Assembly: GCA_964541695.1 (NCBI GenBank) | Contig: CAZIRB010000001.1 | Span: 14,448 to 78,447, forward strand | Source of the DNA: CAZKGE01 sp964541695 | Lineage (GTDB): Bacteria; Bacillota; Clostridia; Christensenellales; CAG-138 | Reading direction: 5' to 3' | DNA: 64,000 nucleotides | The notes under the pieces: generated by a model | What the model was told of the DNA's origin: nothing | Seen by the model: the letters and a program-made list of their open reading frames with translations, nothing else | The model's database searches: none | Translations under genes and position numbers: made by a program | In this document: positions 25,460-34,171 of the stretch, in pieces | Numbering within the stretch: the stretch's first letter is position 1 | How the letters are laid out: every line of letters starts with the position of its first letter

Positions 25460-25544
25460 GAAGAATAAATAAAGGGAAGCGCCGCGCGCGCTTTTGCGCA
25501 GGACGGCGCCGGCGCCGACGCAGGAACGATATAGGAGGCAGCAG

Positions 25545-26639
25545 ATGAAGATCACCGGTATCCGGCTGGCAAAGCTATCCGTGCCGCTGCGCGTGCCGTT
25601 TAAGACCGCGCTGCGCAGCGTGTCGAGCGTCGAGGACATCGTGCTCGAGCTCCACACCGACACCGGCGCGGTCGGTTACGGCGAAGCGCCGCCGACCGGC
25701 GTGATCACGGGCGACACGACGGACGGCATACTCGGCGCGTTCCGCGAGCACATAAAAAAGACGCTGCTCGGCCGCGACGTGGACGACCTCGAGGACAACC
25801 TCGTCGCGCTCAACGGCTGCATCGTGCACAACACGAGCGCGAAGGCCGCCGCCGACATGGCGCTTTACGACCTCTACGGACAGAAGTACAACATACCGGT
25901 CTACAAGCTGCTCGGCGGCTGCCGAAAGACGATCGAGACCGATATCACAATCAGCGTCAACGACCCGGACGAGATGGCGCGCGACGCCGCTGACGCCGTC
26001 CGCCGCGGCTACGACTGCCTCAAAGTCAAGGTCGGCAAGGAGCCGGAGAAGGACATCGCGCGGCTCATCGCCATCCGCAACGCCGTACCCAGGTCGGTCT
26101 GCGTCCGCATCGACGCCAACCAGGGCTGGACGCCTAAGGAAGCCGTGCGCATACTGAACGGCATGCAGGAGCAGGGGCTCGACATCGAGTTTGTCGAGCA
26201 GCCCGTCAAGGCGCACGATTTTACCGGCATGCAATACGTTACCGAGCGCTCGTATGTGCCCGTGCTTGCCGACGAGAGCGTGTTCTCGCCCGCCGACGCG
26301 CTTCGTATCATGCAGATGCGCGCCGCCGACCTCGTCAACATCAAGCTCATGAAGTGCGGCGGCATCTACAACGCGCTCAAGATCGCGTCCGCGGCCGAGG
26401 TATACGGCGTCGAGTGCATGATCGGCTGCATGCTCGAGGCCAAGGTCAGCGTCAGCGCCGCCGTGCACCTGGCCTGCGCCAAGCGCGTCATCACGAAGAT
26501 CGACCTCGACGGCCCCGTGCTCTGCAGCGAGGACCCCGTGCTCGGCGGCGCCGTGTTCGACGAGAAGACCATCACCGTCGGCGACGAACCCGGGCTCGGC
26601 GTGCGCGGCGTGCAGGGGCTGCGGTATTTGGAGGCGTAG
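25545..26639 (+). CDS. Dipeptide epimerase (L-Ala-D/L-Glu epimerase type)
   Basis: The 364-residue protein is an enolase-superfamily muconate-lactonizing type enzyme. Catalytic features in order: K-x-K in 'CLKVKVGKE' (about 162), metal ligands in 'RIDANQGW', 'EFVEQPV' and 'VLADESVF', the second Lys in 'NIKLMKCGG', and 'KIDLDGP', the D-x-D specificity motif of dipeptide epimerases. The enzyme converts L-Ala-D-Glu from peptidoglycan to L-Ala-L-Glu. ATG 25545 is preceded by AGGAGGCAGCAG; an upstream in-frame ATG at 25494 has no site. It is the YkfB counterpart of the locus. Confidence 0.9.
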   Translation: MKITGIRLAKLSVPLRVPFKTALRSVSSVEDIVLELHTDTGAVGYGEAPPTGVITGDTTDGILGAFREHIKKTLLGRDVDDLEDNLVALNGCIVHNTSAKAAADMALYDLYGQKYNIPVYKLLGGCRKTIETDITISVNDPDEMARDAADAVRRGYDCLKVKVGKEPEKDIARLIAIRNAVPRSVCVRIDANQGWTPKEAVRILNGMQEQGLDIEFVEQPVKAHDFTGMQYVTERSYVPVLADESVFSPADALRIMQMRAADLVNIKLMKCGGIYNALKIASAAEVYGVECMIGCMLEAKVSVSAAVHLACAKRVITKIDLDGPVLCSEDPVLGGAVFDEKTITVGDEPGLGVRGVQGLRYLEA

Positions 26640-26659
26640 GGAAGGGGTTATTGGATTGC

Positions 26660-26793
26660 GGGGGCTCTGCCCCCTTCCACAGTTCGCAATGGTCGCACAC
26701 GCCCCTTTGGGCCTGTGCTCCCTTGCTCACTGGGCCTGCGCCTCGCTTGCTCCGCCACAGGCGGCGCTCGGCTTCGGCCTCCTTTGGAAACCC
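26660..26793. repeat. Composite palindromic repeat, copy 4, left half
   Basis: Begins GGGGGCTCTGCCCCC, followed by the CCACAGTTCGCAATGGTCGC arm, the CTTGCTCACTGGGCC...CAGGCGGCGCTCGGCTTCGG module and CCTTTGGAAACCC. No right half follows at once; the matching inverted right half is at 28317-28369, on the other side of the AT-rich gene. Confidence 0.75.
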
Positions 26794-27094
26794 AAATAAA
26801 AGGTGTGAACTGCGGGCCGCAAGACCCGGGGTCTTTTAAACCAAACAAAAAGCAGATCATAAACAGCGTTAAAATTAAGAAAACAAACGCCGATATTGCC
26901 GTTACGGGCGATATCGATGTTTTATCGTGTGAATGAACGGAACGGCAAGTATAGGCGGCGTAGTGCGGCTACGATGCCGGGGAATTGATTGTTGGATAAT
27001 TCCACAATAAACAATGTGCAAATCATAATGAAAGCAAGAGTTCATTGCTGGCTTTTTCTTTTGTCCGCCCCTACACTTTAATGGAGGCGATGTT
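26794..27094. other. AT-rich leader of the XRE-APH gene
   Basis: Base composition drops sharply from the surrounding GC-rich DNA. A weak inverted repeat (ATTGTT...AACAAT, about 26987-27015) lies upstream of the start. No other coding frame is convincing. Confidence 0.5.
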
Positions 27095-28216
27095 ATGAAT
27101 TTGGGCGAGCAGCTGCAATCGATGAGAAAAAATATCGGGCTGACCCAAGAATCTGTTGCGGAAATTATGAACATTACCCGGCAGACGCTTTCAAATTGGG
27201 AGAGAGGTATTAACCTGCCCGACATTTACACAGTTGCACGTTTAGCTACGGTTTATAATGTTTCCTTAGACGAAGTTTTCTTTGGGGAAACCTTTTTTAA
27301 GGGAGGACAAAACATGAAAACGAATTATAGCGACGCACAGATCGAAAGTCTAATTAAGAAACACTATCCTGATGCTCGTGAAATACAAGTGTTAAGCGGC
27401 GGGCTTGTTTCACAGACGTTCTCATTTCAATTAGAGACTGGAAAAGTCATATTTCAAGTTGGCGGAAAAAAGCAAGCATACCAAAAAGAGCAATATGTCA
27501 GTGAAAAATATAAAGACTGCCTGCCCGTTCGTGTAATCCGCGGCATTTATGAGAACATAGACGGTCGGGCATACTGCTTTTCCGATTACATCAAAGGTTC
27601 CAGGCTGTTTGATTTGAACCGGCAAGAGCAGATAAAGATAGTGCCGTCTGTTCTCGCTTTGCTGGAGAAAATAGCGTCGATCAAGGCGCCCGGGGATTTG
27701 GGTTACGGACGGTTCGATCAATCTGGCCACGCACGCTTTTCCAGTTGGAGCGATTTCGTTTCATCGGTTTATAACGATGACCTATACGGTTGGAAGAATC
27801 TCGAAATAAAAAAGATTGATCCCCATGTTATTCAAAACGCCATCTCTGTTTTAAGAAAGAATATTGATTGTATTCAGATTGACGAGGCTTGCCTGCTTCA
27901 CGGAGATATTGGTTCATACAATCTTTTGACGGATGGAGTCCAAATTTCCGGAGTGATTGACTGGAGTCTGGCTTTATACGGTGACCCTCTGTACGAAGCA
28001 GCAAATGTCCTGTTTTGGAATGAGGATAAACTTCAGCCGTTGGTGCATGCAATCCAAGATAAATACATGACAGATGACCGTAACAAAAAGAAGCTTCACT
28101 GCTATATTATCCGTATTGGTCTGGAGGAAATCTATAATACGGCAATGCTCGGCGAAATTGGATATGACGATTCCTGGGTGATGAATAGGCTTGAGGAAGT
28201 AATCGAGCCCCTCTGA
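27095..28216 (+). CDS. XRE helix-turn-helix fused to an APH-type kinase, horizontally acquired
   Basis: Residues 1-65 are a Cro/CI-type HTH ('IGLTQESVAEIMNITRQTLS' then 'NWERG'). Residues 74-373 are an aminoglycoside-phosphotransferase fold with Brenner motif 'LLHGDIGSYNLL' (near 268) and 'GVIDWSLALYGDPLYEAA' (near 288). The gene is strongly AT-rich compared with every neighbour, so it is a recent import. An ATG at 27314 (start of the APH domain, 'MKTNYSDAQ') is preceded by AAGGGAGGACAAAAC, a better ribosome site than that of the main start, so the kinase may also be made alone. The substrate is unknown; resistance, choline-type or toxin-related kinases are all possible. Confidence 0.85.
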   Translation: MNLGEQLQSMRKNIGLTQESVAEIMNITRQTLSNWERGINLPDIYTVARLATVYNVSLDEVFFGETFFKGGQNMKTNYSDAQIESLIKKHYPDAREIQVLSGGLVSQTFSFQLETGKVIFQVGGKKQAYQKEQYVSEKYKDCLPVRVIRGIYENIDGRAYCFSDYIKGSRLFDLNRQEQIKIVPSVLALLEKIASIKAPGDLGYGRFDQSGHARFSSWSDFVSSVYNDDLYGWKNLEIKKIDPHVIQNAISVLRKNIDCIQIDEACLLHGDIGSYNLLTDGVQISGVIDWSLALYGDPLYEAANVLFWNEDKLQPLVHAIQDKYMTDDRNKKKLHCYIIRIGLEEIYNTAMLGEIGYDDSWVMNRLEEVIEPL

Positions 28217-28242
28217 ATCTATCGGACATAAGAGCAACGGCG

Positions 28243-28274
28243 CGGTGAGGCGGAAAGCCTCACCGTCTCTTTTT
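28243..28274 (+). terminator. Terminator of the XRE-APH gene
   Basis: A 9-bp stem CGGTGAGGC / GCCTCACCG (28243-28251 with 28257-28265), loop GGAAA, then TCTCTTTTT. Confidence 0.85.
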
Positions 28275-28316
28275 GTTGTCTTATGCGCCTTTCTTATACC
28301 GGCTGCTTTTTTCGCC

Positions 28317-28369
28317 GGGTTTCCAAGGGGCCCTCGGCCCTTTGGCGGGGTACGGGGCGGAGCCCCGGA
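28317..28369. repeat. Composite palindromic repeat, copy 4, right half
   Basis: GGGTTTCCAAGGGGCCC, CCCTTTGGCGGGG and GGGGCGGAGCCCC in the right-half order. With the left half at 26660-26793 it brackets the AT-rich gene in inverted orientation. Confidence 0.75.
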
Positions 28370-28406
28370 AAAACAAAGCACAACCTCATGACCCGGGTTC
28401 GCTCCG

Positions 28407-29039
28407 TCAGTCCCCTGTCCCCGCTTCCGGCTCCGTCCCTTCCGCTCCAAACTCCACGCGCATCTGGCAGAGCTGGCCGTCCTCGAGCTTTTTGCGCATC
28501 AGATCCCGGCGGTCGAATATCAAAAGCCGCAGAAACTCCCACAGGCTGAACCACGAGAACACGAGCACGAGCTCGCGCAGGAGCGGCACGTCGAGCGCCG
28601 TGCTGCAGAGGATGAACAGCGCGGCGCTGACCGCGCCGATAATTAGCAGCAGCGCCGCGCGCCGGGCGTTTTCAACGAGCCGGGACTTGGTCTCGCAGAG
28701 CTGCGCGCCGAAATAGTCGGAGATCACGCGGCGGATCACGGCCTGCTCGGCCTCGGAGAATTGCGCGCCGGAGATGGCGAGCACGATCGCGTCCTCGATC
28801 GGGATAAAGAACGCGCACTCCTCGACGTAGTTGGAGAAGTCGCGGTTGATCCATTCATAGCCGGGCACGGAATACGCGGACACGATGTCGCCCAGACGGC
28901 TGGCGGCCGCGAAGATATAGGCGCAGCCCTTGCCGAGGTACTGCCTGCGCACGAACTTCTGGTAGTCGAAGCGCGCGTTCTGAAACGCCTGCAGGTTCTC
29001 CCGCACGCGCTTGGGCACGGTTTTTCGAAAGAGCGGCAT
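28407..29039 (-). CDS. Hypothetical membrane protein next to dppA
   Basis: The 210-residue protein has no family I recognise. About residues 125-170 are two hydrophobic segments ('AALLLIIGAVSAALFILC', 'LLRELVLVFSWFSLWEFL'); the N-terminal 120 residues are soluble and rich in aromatic and charged residues, and the C-terminus is acidic. It follows dppA by 15 bases in the same unit, so it is probably co-expressed with D-aminopeptidase. Two helices with long cytoplasmic flanks suggest a membrane anchor or small accessory protein; no catalytic motif is visible. Confidence 0.65.
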   Translation of the reverse strand: MPLFRKTVPKRVRENLQAFQNARFDYQKFVRRQYLGKGCAYIFAAASRLGDIVSAYSVPGYEWINRDFSNYVEECAFFIPIEDAIVLAISGAQFSEAEQAVIRRVISDYFGAQLCETKSRLVENARRAALLLIIGAVSAALFILCSTALDVPLLRELVLVFSWFSLWEFLRLLIFDRRDLMRKKLEDGQLCQMRVEFGAEGTEPEAGTGD

Positions 29040-29054
29040 GGACCCTCCCGCCGG

Positions 29055-29852
29055 CTAGACCAGGAACCCGATGGCGCGGAGCACCTCGAAATAATCGTCC
29101 GCGTGCATGCGGACCGTGTTGTCGTCGACCTTTGCGCAGCCCGGGTAAAAGCTGCGCTTCGTGGCGACCTTCTGGTCCTTGTAACAGATTTCGAGCAGAA
29201 AATCGTCCGGCAGGCGGCAGAGCGCGCCGGAGAGCGGCTGCGAGAGCGCCTGTTCGCTGCGTTCGCGGATCAGCTTGCACGCGCGCAAAGGCTGGAGCGA
29301 GCGGGTCATGCCGCCGTAGCCGTCCTTGACGGGCGCGGTCACAAGCTTCGGGTGCAGGTCCGCGTAATCGTCGCACAGCATGCGGTCGCCCGCGAGGAAG
29401 ACGGTCGGCACGCCCTCGAGCGCGCAGGCCCAGCTGTACAGCATAAACTCGCTCACCTTGCGCCCGTTGATGCGGATCCACAGCGGATCGCCGGACATCG
29501 TGTGCGAGAGCGGGTTGCCGTCGCGGCCGGCGGCGGAGTGGTAGCCGATGAACATGGCCGCGTCAAAGCTCTTGTCGACACCGGTGGCCATGCTGTACGG
29601 ATGCCCGGACCAGCCGCGGATGACCTCGCAGCACTCGGGCAGCTGGGTCAAATCGATGTTCGTGGCGGTCGCGTGCGCGTCCTTGATCAGGATGTAGTCC
29701 GCGCCCGCGGCGACGGCCCCGTCGCAGGCGGCGCGCACCTCGCGCGTCATCTGCTGACACGCCTCCGCGTAGCCGTACTCGCCCTGGTTTGCCTGCGGCC
29801 AGATCGTGGTCGTGGCGATGCCCTCGATGTCCGCGCTGATAAACACCCGCAT
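29055..29852 (-). CDS. dppA: D-aminopeptidase DppA (peptidase M55)
   Basis: The 265-residue protein matches DppA in length and in all zinc ligands: Asp8 and Glu10 in 'SADIEG', His60 in 'KDAH', His105 in 'IGYHS' and Glu135. DppA removes N-terminal D-amino acids such as from D-Ala-D-Ala and assembles as a self-compartmentalising decamer in Bacillus subtilis. It is divergent from the peptide-transporter operon, like the dpp-linked genes of Bacillus, and co-transcribed with the small membrane protein downstream. Confidence 0.93.
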   Translation of the reverse strand: MRVFISADIEGIATTTIWPQANQGEYGYAEACQQMTREVRAACDGAVAAGADYILIKDAHATATNIDLTQLPECCEVIRGWSGHPYSMATGVDKSFDAAMFIGYHSAAGRDGNPLSHTMSGDPLWIRINGRKVSEFMLYSWACALEGVPTVFLAGDRMLCDDYADLHPKLVTAPVKDGYGGMTRSLQPLRACKLIRERSEQALSQPLSGALCRLPDDFLLEICYKDQKVATKRSFYPGCAKVDDNTVRMHADDYFEVLRAIGFLV

Positions 29853-29974
29853 AAAATTTGTATACTCCCGATTCTAAAATGAACTGAACGGGGGACCGCC
29901 GTCAGGGAAAAGCGGCTTCCGGCCCGTTTGTTATATAAAAAGTACACGAATTTCCGAATAAATGCAAGTCGAAG

Positions 29975-30003
29975 TTGACTATATTTCGTAGACCATTTAT
30001 TAT
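29975..30003 (+). promoter_or_regulatory. Promoter of the peptide-transporter operon
   Basis: TTGACT (29975-29980), 17 bases, TATTAT (29998-30003), within an AT-rich 214-base gap between dppA and the binding-protein gene. Confidence 0.7.
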
Positions 30004-30066
30004 ATTAGTATCCGCAGACGGATGCATGTCAGTAAACACTTTAATTTCGAGAAAAGGAGAGAAATC

Positions 30067-32076
30067 ATGTCAAAACGTATCGTTTCCATGCTGTTGACAA
30101 TGCTGCTGGTTCTGACCGCTTTTGCCGGCTGTCAGAAAACGCCCACGGCGGCGACTCCCTCCGAAGGTACCGAAGCCACGGCCGCGCCCGCAGAGACTGA
30201 GGCGACCGCGCCGGCCGAACCGGCTGTGTATTCCGAACTGTACGGTTCCGAGGTCGCGAGCCTCAACTACCTCATCGAGGGCGCGACGTGGGAGCAGCAG
30301 GTCGCCGCGAACGTGATCGACACGCTTGTCGAGTACGATTCCCACGCGAACCTGATTCCGGGCCTCGCCGAGACCTGGGAATGCTCCGCCGACGGTCTGA
30401 CCTGGACGTTCCATCTGCGCCAGGGCGTGAAATGGTATGACTACACCGGCAAGGAGATTGCCGAAGTGACCGCGCAGAACTTCGTCGACGCGGCCAAGTA
30501 CGTCTGCGACCCGAAAAACGAGTCCGGCACGGACTACATGATTCTCGACCTCATCGCCGGGGCCTCCGACTACTACGACCAGGTCAGCGCGTACTACGAC
30601 ACGCTGGGCGAGGGCGTGGAGGGCTTTGCCAAGGATTCCGGCGCGGACTTCTCGATCGTCGGCGTCAAGGCGGTGGACGACTACACGCTGACCTATACGA
30701 CGGTCGACGTGTATCCGTTCTTCCCGACCTGCCTGACCTATGTTTGCTACATGCCGGCCTACGGCCCGCAGCTCGACGAGCTCGGCCTGGCCTTCGGCAC
30801 GGACAACACCAAGCTGTACTACTGCGGCAGCTTCATCCTCACCGAGTTTGAGCCGCAGGTGAAGCACATCTACGAAAAGAACGTCAACAACTGGGACGCC
30901 GAGCACGTCTACATCGACCGGATCGAGCGCCTCTACAACGCGGAGTCGACGACGCTGGCGCCCACGATGGTGCTGCGCGGCGAGATCGGCTACGCGGATA
31001 TTCCCAACAGCATCGTGGACGAATGGAAGGCGAACTATCCGCAGTACCTGAGCAAGGACCGCGCCGTTCCGGACTACTCATATTTCTACTGCTTCAACTT
31101 CCGTCCCGCGGAGGGCAACGCCGAGCGTCTCAAGATCTGGAAAGACTCCGGCTGGGAGCCCGACAACTGGCAGAAGGCCGTCGCCAACGCGAACTTCCGG
31201 CACGCGATCATGAGCGCGTTCAACCGCGACTACTCGATGTACGCGCTCGAACCCGACGATGCCGCGCGCAAGGAAGTGACGCAGCGCTCGATTACGCCGC
31301 GCACGTTCACCTCCGTCGACGGCACGGACTTCTCGGTGCTGCCGCAGTTTGCCAACGTAGACCAGTACTTCTTCAACGAGGCCAAGGCGCAGGAGTACAA
31401 GGCCGCGGCGATTGCGGACTTTAAGGCCTCGGGCGTCAAGCTCCCCGTCAAGGTCGTGCTCGGCTACCGGTCCGATCAGAGCGACTGGGAGAACGAGGTC
31501 GTGCTGCTCAAGCAGCAGCTCGAGAGCGTGCTCGGCACGGACTTCATCGAGTGCGTGCTCTACGCCGGCCCGGCCGAGAGCTTCCTCACGCAGGTCCGCC
31601 GCAACGGCATGTACGGCTTCATGCGCTGCAACTGGGGCGCGGACTATGAGGATCCGTCCACGTGGACGGCGCCGTTTGCGGCCGACGATTCCGTCACGGA
31701 CGGCATCTACAAGGGCAACTCCTACAACGACATGGACTACTGCCTGTTTGAGGGCAGCGAGAACGAGATGACCGAGCTCATGCGGGCCTACTACGCCAAG
31801 GTCGAAGAGGCCAAGAAGATCCCGGAGACCGCGCCGCGCTACGCCGCGTTCGCCGAGGCCGAGGCTATGCTGATCGAGAACGCGGTCGTCGTTCCCTACT
31901 ATATCGCTCCGGCGTTCTTCGTCGCCTCGAAGCTCGATATCTTTGAGGGCCAGTACGCGCCGTGCGGCGTTTCCAACCTGCGGTTCAAGTATCAGAAACT
32001 CCACGAGAACTACATCACGCTGGAGGAGTACGAGCAGAACTATGCCGAGTGGCTGACGGCCATGGGCATCAAATAG
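30067..32076 (+). CDS. Peptide ABC transporter substrate-binding lipoprotein (OppA/DppE type)
   Basis: The 669-residue protein starts with a lipoprotein signal ('MSKRIVSMLLTMLLVLTAFA' then Cys-Gln) and a Thr/Pro/Ala/Glu spacer, then an SBP_bac_5 domain ('LIPGLAETWECSADGLTWTF', 'LRQGVKWYDYTGKEI'). It is longer than DppE and near the size of OppA relatives in Clostridia. It delivers peptides to the permease encoded next. ATG 30067 follows AAAAGGAGAG. A 12-bp mRNA hairpin after its stop probably sets a higher level than the permease genes. Confidence 0.93.
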   Translation: MSKRIVSMLLTMLLVLTAFAGCQKTPTAATPSEGTEATAAPAETEATAPAEPAVYSELYGSEVASLNYLIEGATWEQQVAANVIDTLVEYDSHANLIPGLAETWECSADGLTWTFHLRQGVKWYDYTGKEIAEVTAQNFVDAAKYVCDPKNESGTDYMILDLIAGASDYYDQVSAYYDTLGEGVEGFAKDSGADFSIVGVKAVDDYTLTYTTVDVYPFFPTCLTYVCYMPAYGPQLDELGLAFGTDNTKLYYCGSFILTEFEPQVKHIYEKNVNNWDAEHVYIDRIERLYNAESTTLAPTMVLRGEIGYADIPNSIVDEWKANYPQYLSKDRAVPDYSYFYCFNFRPAEGNAERLKIWKDSGWEPDNWQKAVANANFRHAIMSAFNRDYSMYALEPDDAARKEVTQRSITPRTFTSVDGTDFSVLPQFANVDQYFFNEAKAQEYKAAAIADFKASGVKLPVKVVLGYRSDQSDWENEVVLLKQQLESVLGTDFIECVLYAGPAESFLTQVRRNGMYGFMRCNWGADYEDPSTWTAPFAADDSVTDGIYKGNSYNDMDYCLFEGSENEMTELMRAYYAKVEEAKKIPETAPRYAAFAEAEAMLIENAVVVPYYIAPAFFVASKLDIFEGQYAPCGVSNLRFKYQKLHENYITLEEYEQNYAEWLTAMGIK

Positions 32077-32112
32077 CGGGCGGAATGCGCATGTAACCGG
32101 AGACGGGATTCT

Positions 32113-32151
32113 GCGGGGAATCCCTGCTAAAAAAATGCGGGGATTCCCCGC
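32113..32151 (+). promoter_or_regulatory. Intercistronic hairpin between binding protein and permease
   Basis: GCGGGGAATCCC (32113-32124) and GGGATTCCCCGC (32140-32151) form a perfect 12-bp stem with a 15-base loop and no T run, which fits an mRNA-stabilising or partial-attenuation hairpin (role inferred). Confidence 0.65.
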
Positions 32152-32170
32152 CCATTATGGGGGGAACGAT

Positions 32171-33115
32171 ATGCTCAAATATCTGACCAAGCGCGTTCTG
32201 CGCTCCCTTTTGACGCTCTTGATCATACTGACCATCGTAATCATACTGGTCCGGCAGATGCCGATCGAGGGCTATTTCCAAAACTACGAGAAACTCTCGC
32301 AGGCCCAGATACGCGCGGGCCTGCACCAGATGGGCCTCGACCGGCCCATGCACGTCCAGATTCTGAATTTCTTCAAAAAGCTGATCTTACATGGCGACCT
32401 CGGCACGTCGATGGTTTACCGCAACAACGTGCCGGTTTCCGAAGTGCTCAAGACCAAGATTCCGTTCTCCATCAAGCTCGGCGGGATGGCGATTTTGCTC
32501 GGCATCGTGCTCGGCCTGCCGCTGGGGGTGGTCATGGCGCGCTATAAGGATAAATTCCCGGATCATCTCGGCACCGTTTTCATCGTATTCATCGAGGCCG
32601 TGCCCGCGGCGGTGTACTATCTGTTCATCCAGCTGTACGGCACGGAGCTGTTCCACATAAAGATGCTGTTCGACCCAAGCAACTGGAAGGCGTGGATACT
32701 GCCCGTCGTCTCCATGAGCCTGGGCAACATCACATACTACGCCATGTGGCTTCGGCGCTACATGGTGGACGAATCGACGCGCGACTACGTGCAGCTGGCC
32801 AAGATCAAGGGCGTGCCGCGCAACCAGATCATGTTCCGGCACATATTCCGCAACGCGTTCGTGCCCATGGCGCAGTACCTGCCGACATCGTTTCTCAACA
32901 CGGTGATCGGCTCGATCTACATCGAGTCGCTCTATTCAATCCCCGGCATGGGTGGCCTGCTCGTCGACGTGATCAAAAAGCAGGACAACACGATGGTGCA
33001 GGGCATCGTGCTTTTGTACGCGACAGTGGGCATCATCGGCCTCATCCTCGGCGACATTCTGATGGTGATCTTCGATCCCCGGATCAGCTTTGCCGAGAAA
33101 GGGGGGAGCCGGTAA
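32171..33115 (+). CDS. Peptide ABC transporter permease (DppB/OppB)
   Basis: The 314-residue protein has the N-terminal 'MLKYLTKRVLRSLLTLLIIL' helix typical of DppB, six membrane segments and the EAA-loop 'YVQLAKIKGVPRNQIMFRHI'. It pairs with the next gene to form the channel. ATG 32171 follows GGGGGG. Its TAA shares one base with the next ATG. Confidence 0.93.
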   Translation: MLKYLTKRVLRSLLTLLIILTIVIILVRQMPIEGYFQNYEKLSQAQIRAGLHQMGLDRPMHVQILNFFKKLILHGDLGTSMVYRNNVPVSEVLKTKIPFSIKLGGMAILLGIVLGLPLGVVMARYKDKFPDHLGTVFIVFIEAVPAAVYYLFIQLYGTELFHIKMLFDPSNWKAWILPVVSMSLGNITYYAMWLRRYMVDESTRDYVQLAKIKGVPRNQIMFRHIFRNAFVPMAQYLPTSFLNTVIGSIYIESLYSIPGMGGLLVDVIKKQDNTMVQGIVLLYATVGIIGLILGDILMVIFDPRISFAEKGGSR

Positions 33116-34158
33116 TGGGACTTAAGAACCTGCCGATGACAAAGAAGCTCGAGTCGAGCCTGTGCGACGAGATCAAGCATGATCTGACCGGCGCAAAAGC
33201 CTTTACAATCGTGCCGTTCAACGCCTCTGAGGTCGAGCGCACGGGTTACTCGAACTACTCCTACTGGCGCAGCACGTTCCGCGCGTTCTCGAAGAACCTT
33301 GTCGCCATGTGCCTCGTGGCGATCGTGGCGCTGCTTGTGGCGTTTACGTTCGTGCAGCCGCGCCTGCCCGACCAGATCGACGCGTTCCAGATCAACAACG
33401 ACCCGTCCACGGGACTGCCGTACCGCAACGTGCCGCCCGGCGAGACCCGCGCGCTGAAGGATGGGCGGGAGTTCCGTTTTTTGATGGGCACCAACTCGAT
33501 CGGCCAGGACCTGTGGGCCAACCTCTGGTCCGGCACGCGCGTGTCGCTGTTCATCGCGGTGACCGTAGCCGCCATCGAGGCGGCCGTGGGCATACTCGTC
33601 GGCGTGCTGTGGGGCTATGTCAGAAAGCTCGACTTCCTGTTCACCGAGCTGTACAACGTGCTCGACAACATCCCGGTCACGATCGTGCTGATCCTCGTGG
33701 CCTACATCCCGATGCCGAACGTGCCGGTGCTGCTCAAGCTCATCATCGCCATGTCGTGCACGAGCTGGATCGGCATGGCCCGGTTTGTGCGCAATATGAT
33801 CATCATCATCCGGGACCGCGAGTACAACCTCGCCTCGCGCTGCCTCGGCACGGGGACGTTCCGCATCATCACAAAGAACCTTTTGCCGTACCTGGTCTCG
33901 GTCATCATGCTGCGCATGGCGCTGGCCATACCGGCCAACATCGGCTACGAGGTGTTCATTACCTATATCGGCCTTGGCCTTCCGCCGAGCATCCCGTCGC
34001 TCGGCAACCTGGTCAACATGGGCCGGCAGCTCATGATGAGCCCGGCGCTGCGGTACCAGCTGATCTACCCCACGATCATACTCTCCATCATCACGATCTC
34101 GTTCTACGTCATCGGCAACGCGTTCTCCGACGCCGCCGATCCGAAGAACCACGTGTAA
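33115..34158 (+). CDS. Peptide ABC transporter permease (DppC/OppC)
   Basis: The 347-residue protein has a long soluble N-terminus (about 65 residues), then 'LVAMCLVAIVALLVAFTFV', the DppC-type 'FLMGTNSIGQDLWANLWSG' segment and EAA loop 'YNLASRCLGTGTFRIITKNL'. The start ATG overlaps the preceding stop (TAATG) and is preceded by GGGGGGAG. Confidence 0.93.
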   Translation: MGLKNLPMTKKLESSLCDEIKHDLTGAKAFTIVPFNASEVERTGYSNYSYWRSTFRAFSKNLVAMCLVAIVALLVAFTFVQPRLPDQIDAFQINNDPSTGLPYRNVPPGETRALKDGREFRFLMGTNSIGQDLWANLWSGTRVSLFIAVTVAAIEAAVGILVGVLWGYVRKLDFLFTELYNVLDNIPVTIVLILVAYIPMPNVPVLLKLIIAMSCTSWIGMARFVRNMIIIIRDREYNLASRCLGTGTFRIITKNLLPYLVSVIMLRMALAIPANIGYEVFITYIGLGLPPSIPSLGNLVNMGRQLMMSPALRYQLIYPTIILSIITISFYVIGNAFSDAADPKNHV

Positions 34159-34171
34159 GGGGGTGAGCGGC

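Noticed and set aside
29948..29968. Possible CodY box upstream of the peptide transporter
   Set aside because: AATTTCCGAATAAAT differs from the 15-base CodY consensus at about five positions; too weak despite CodY control of dpp in Bacillus.
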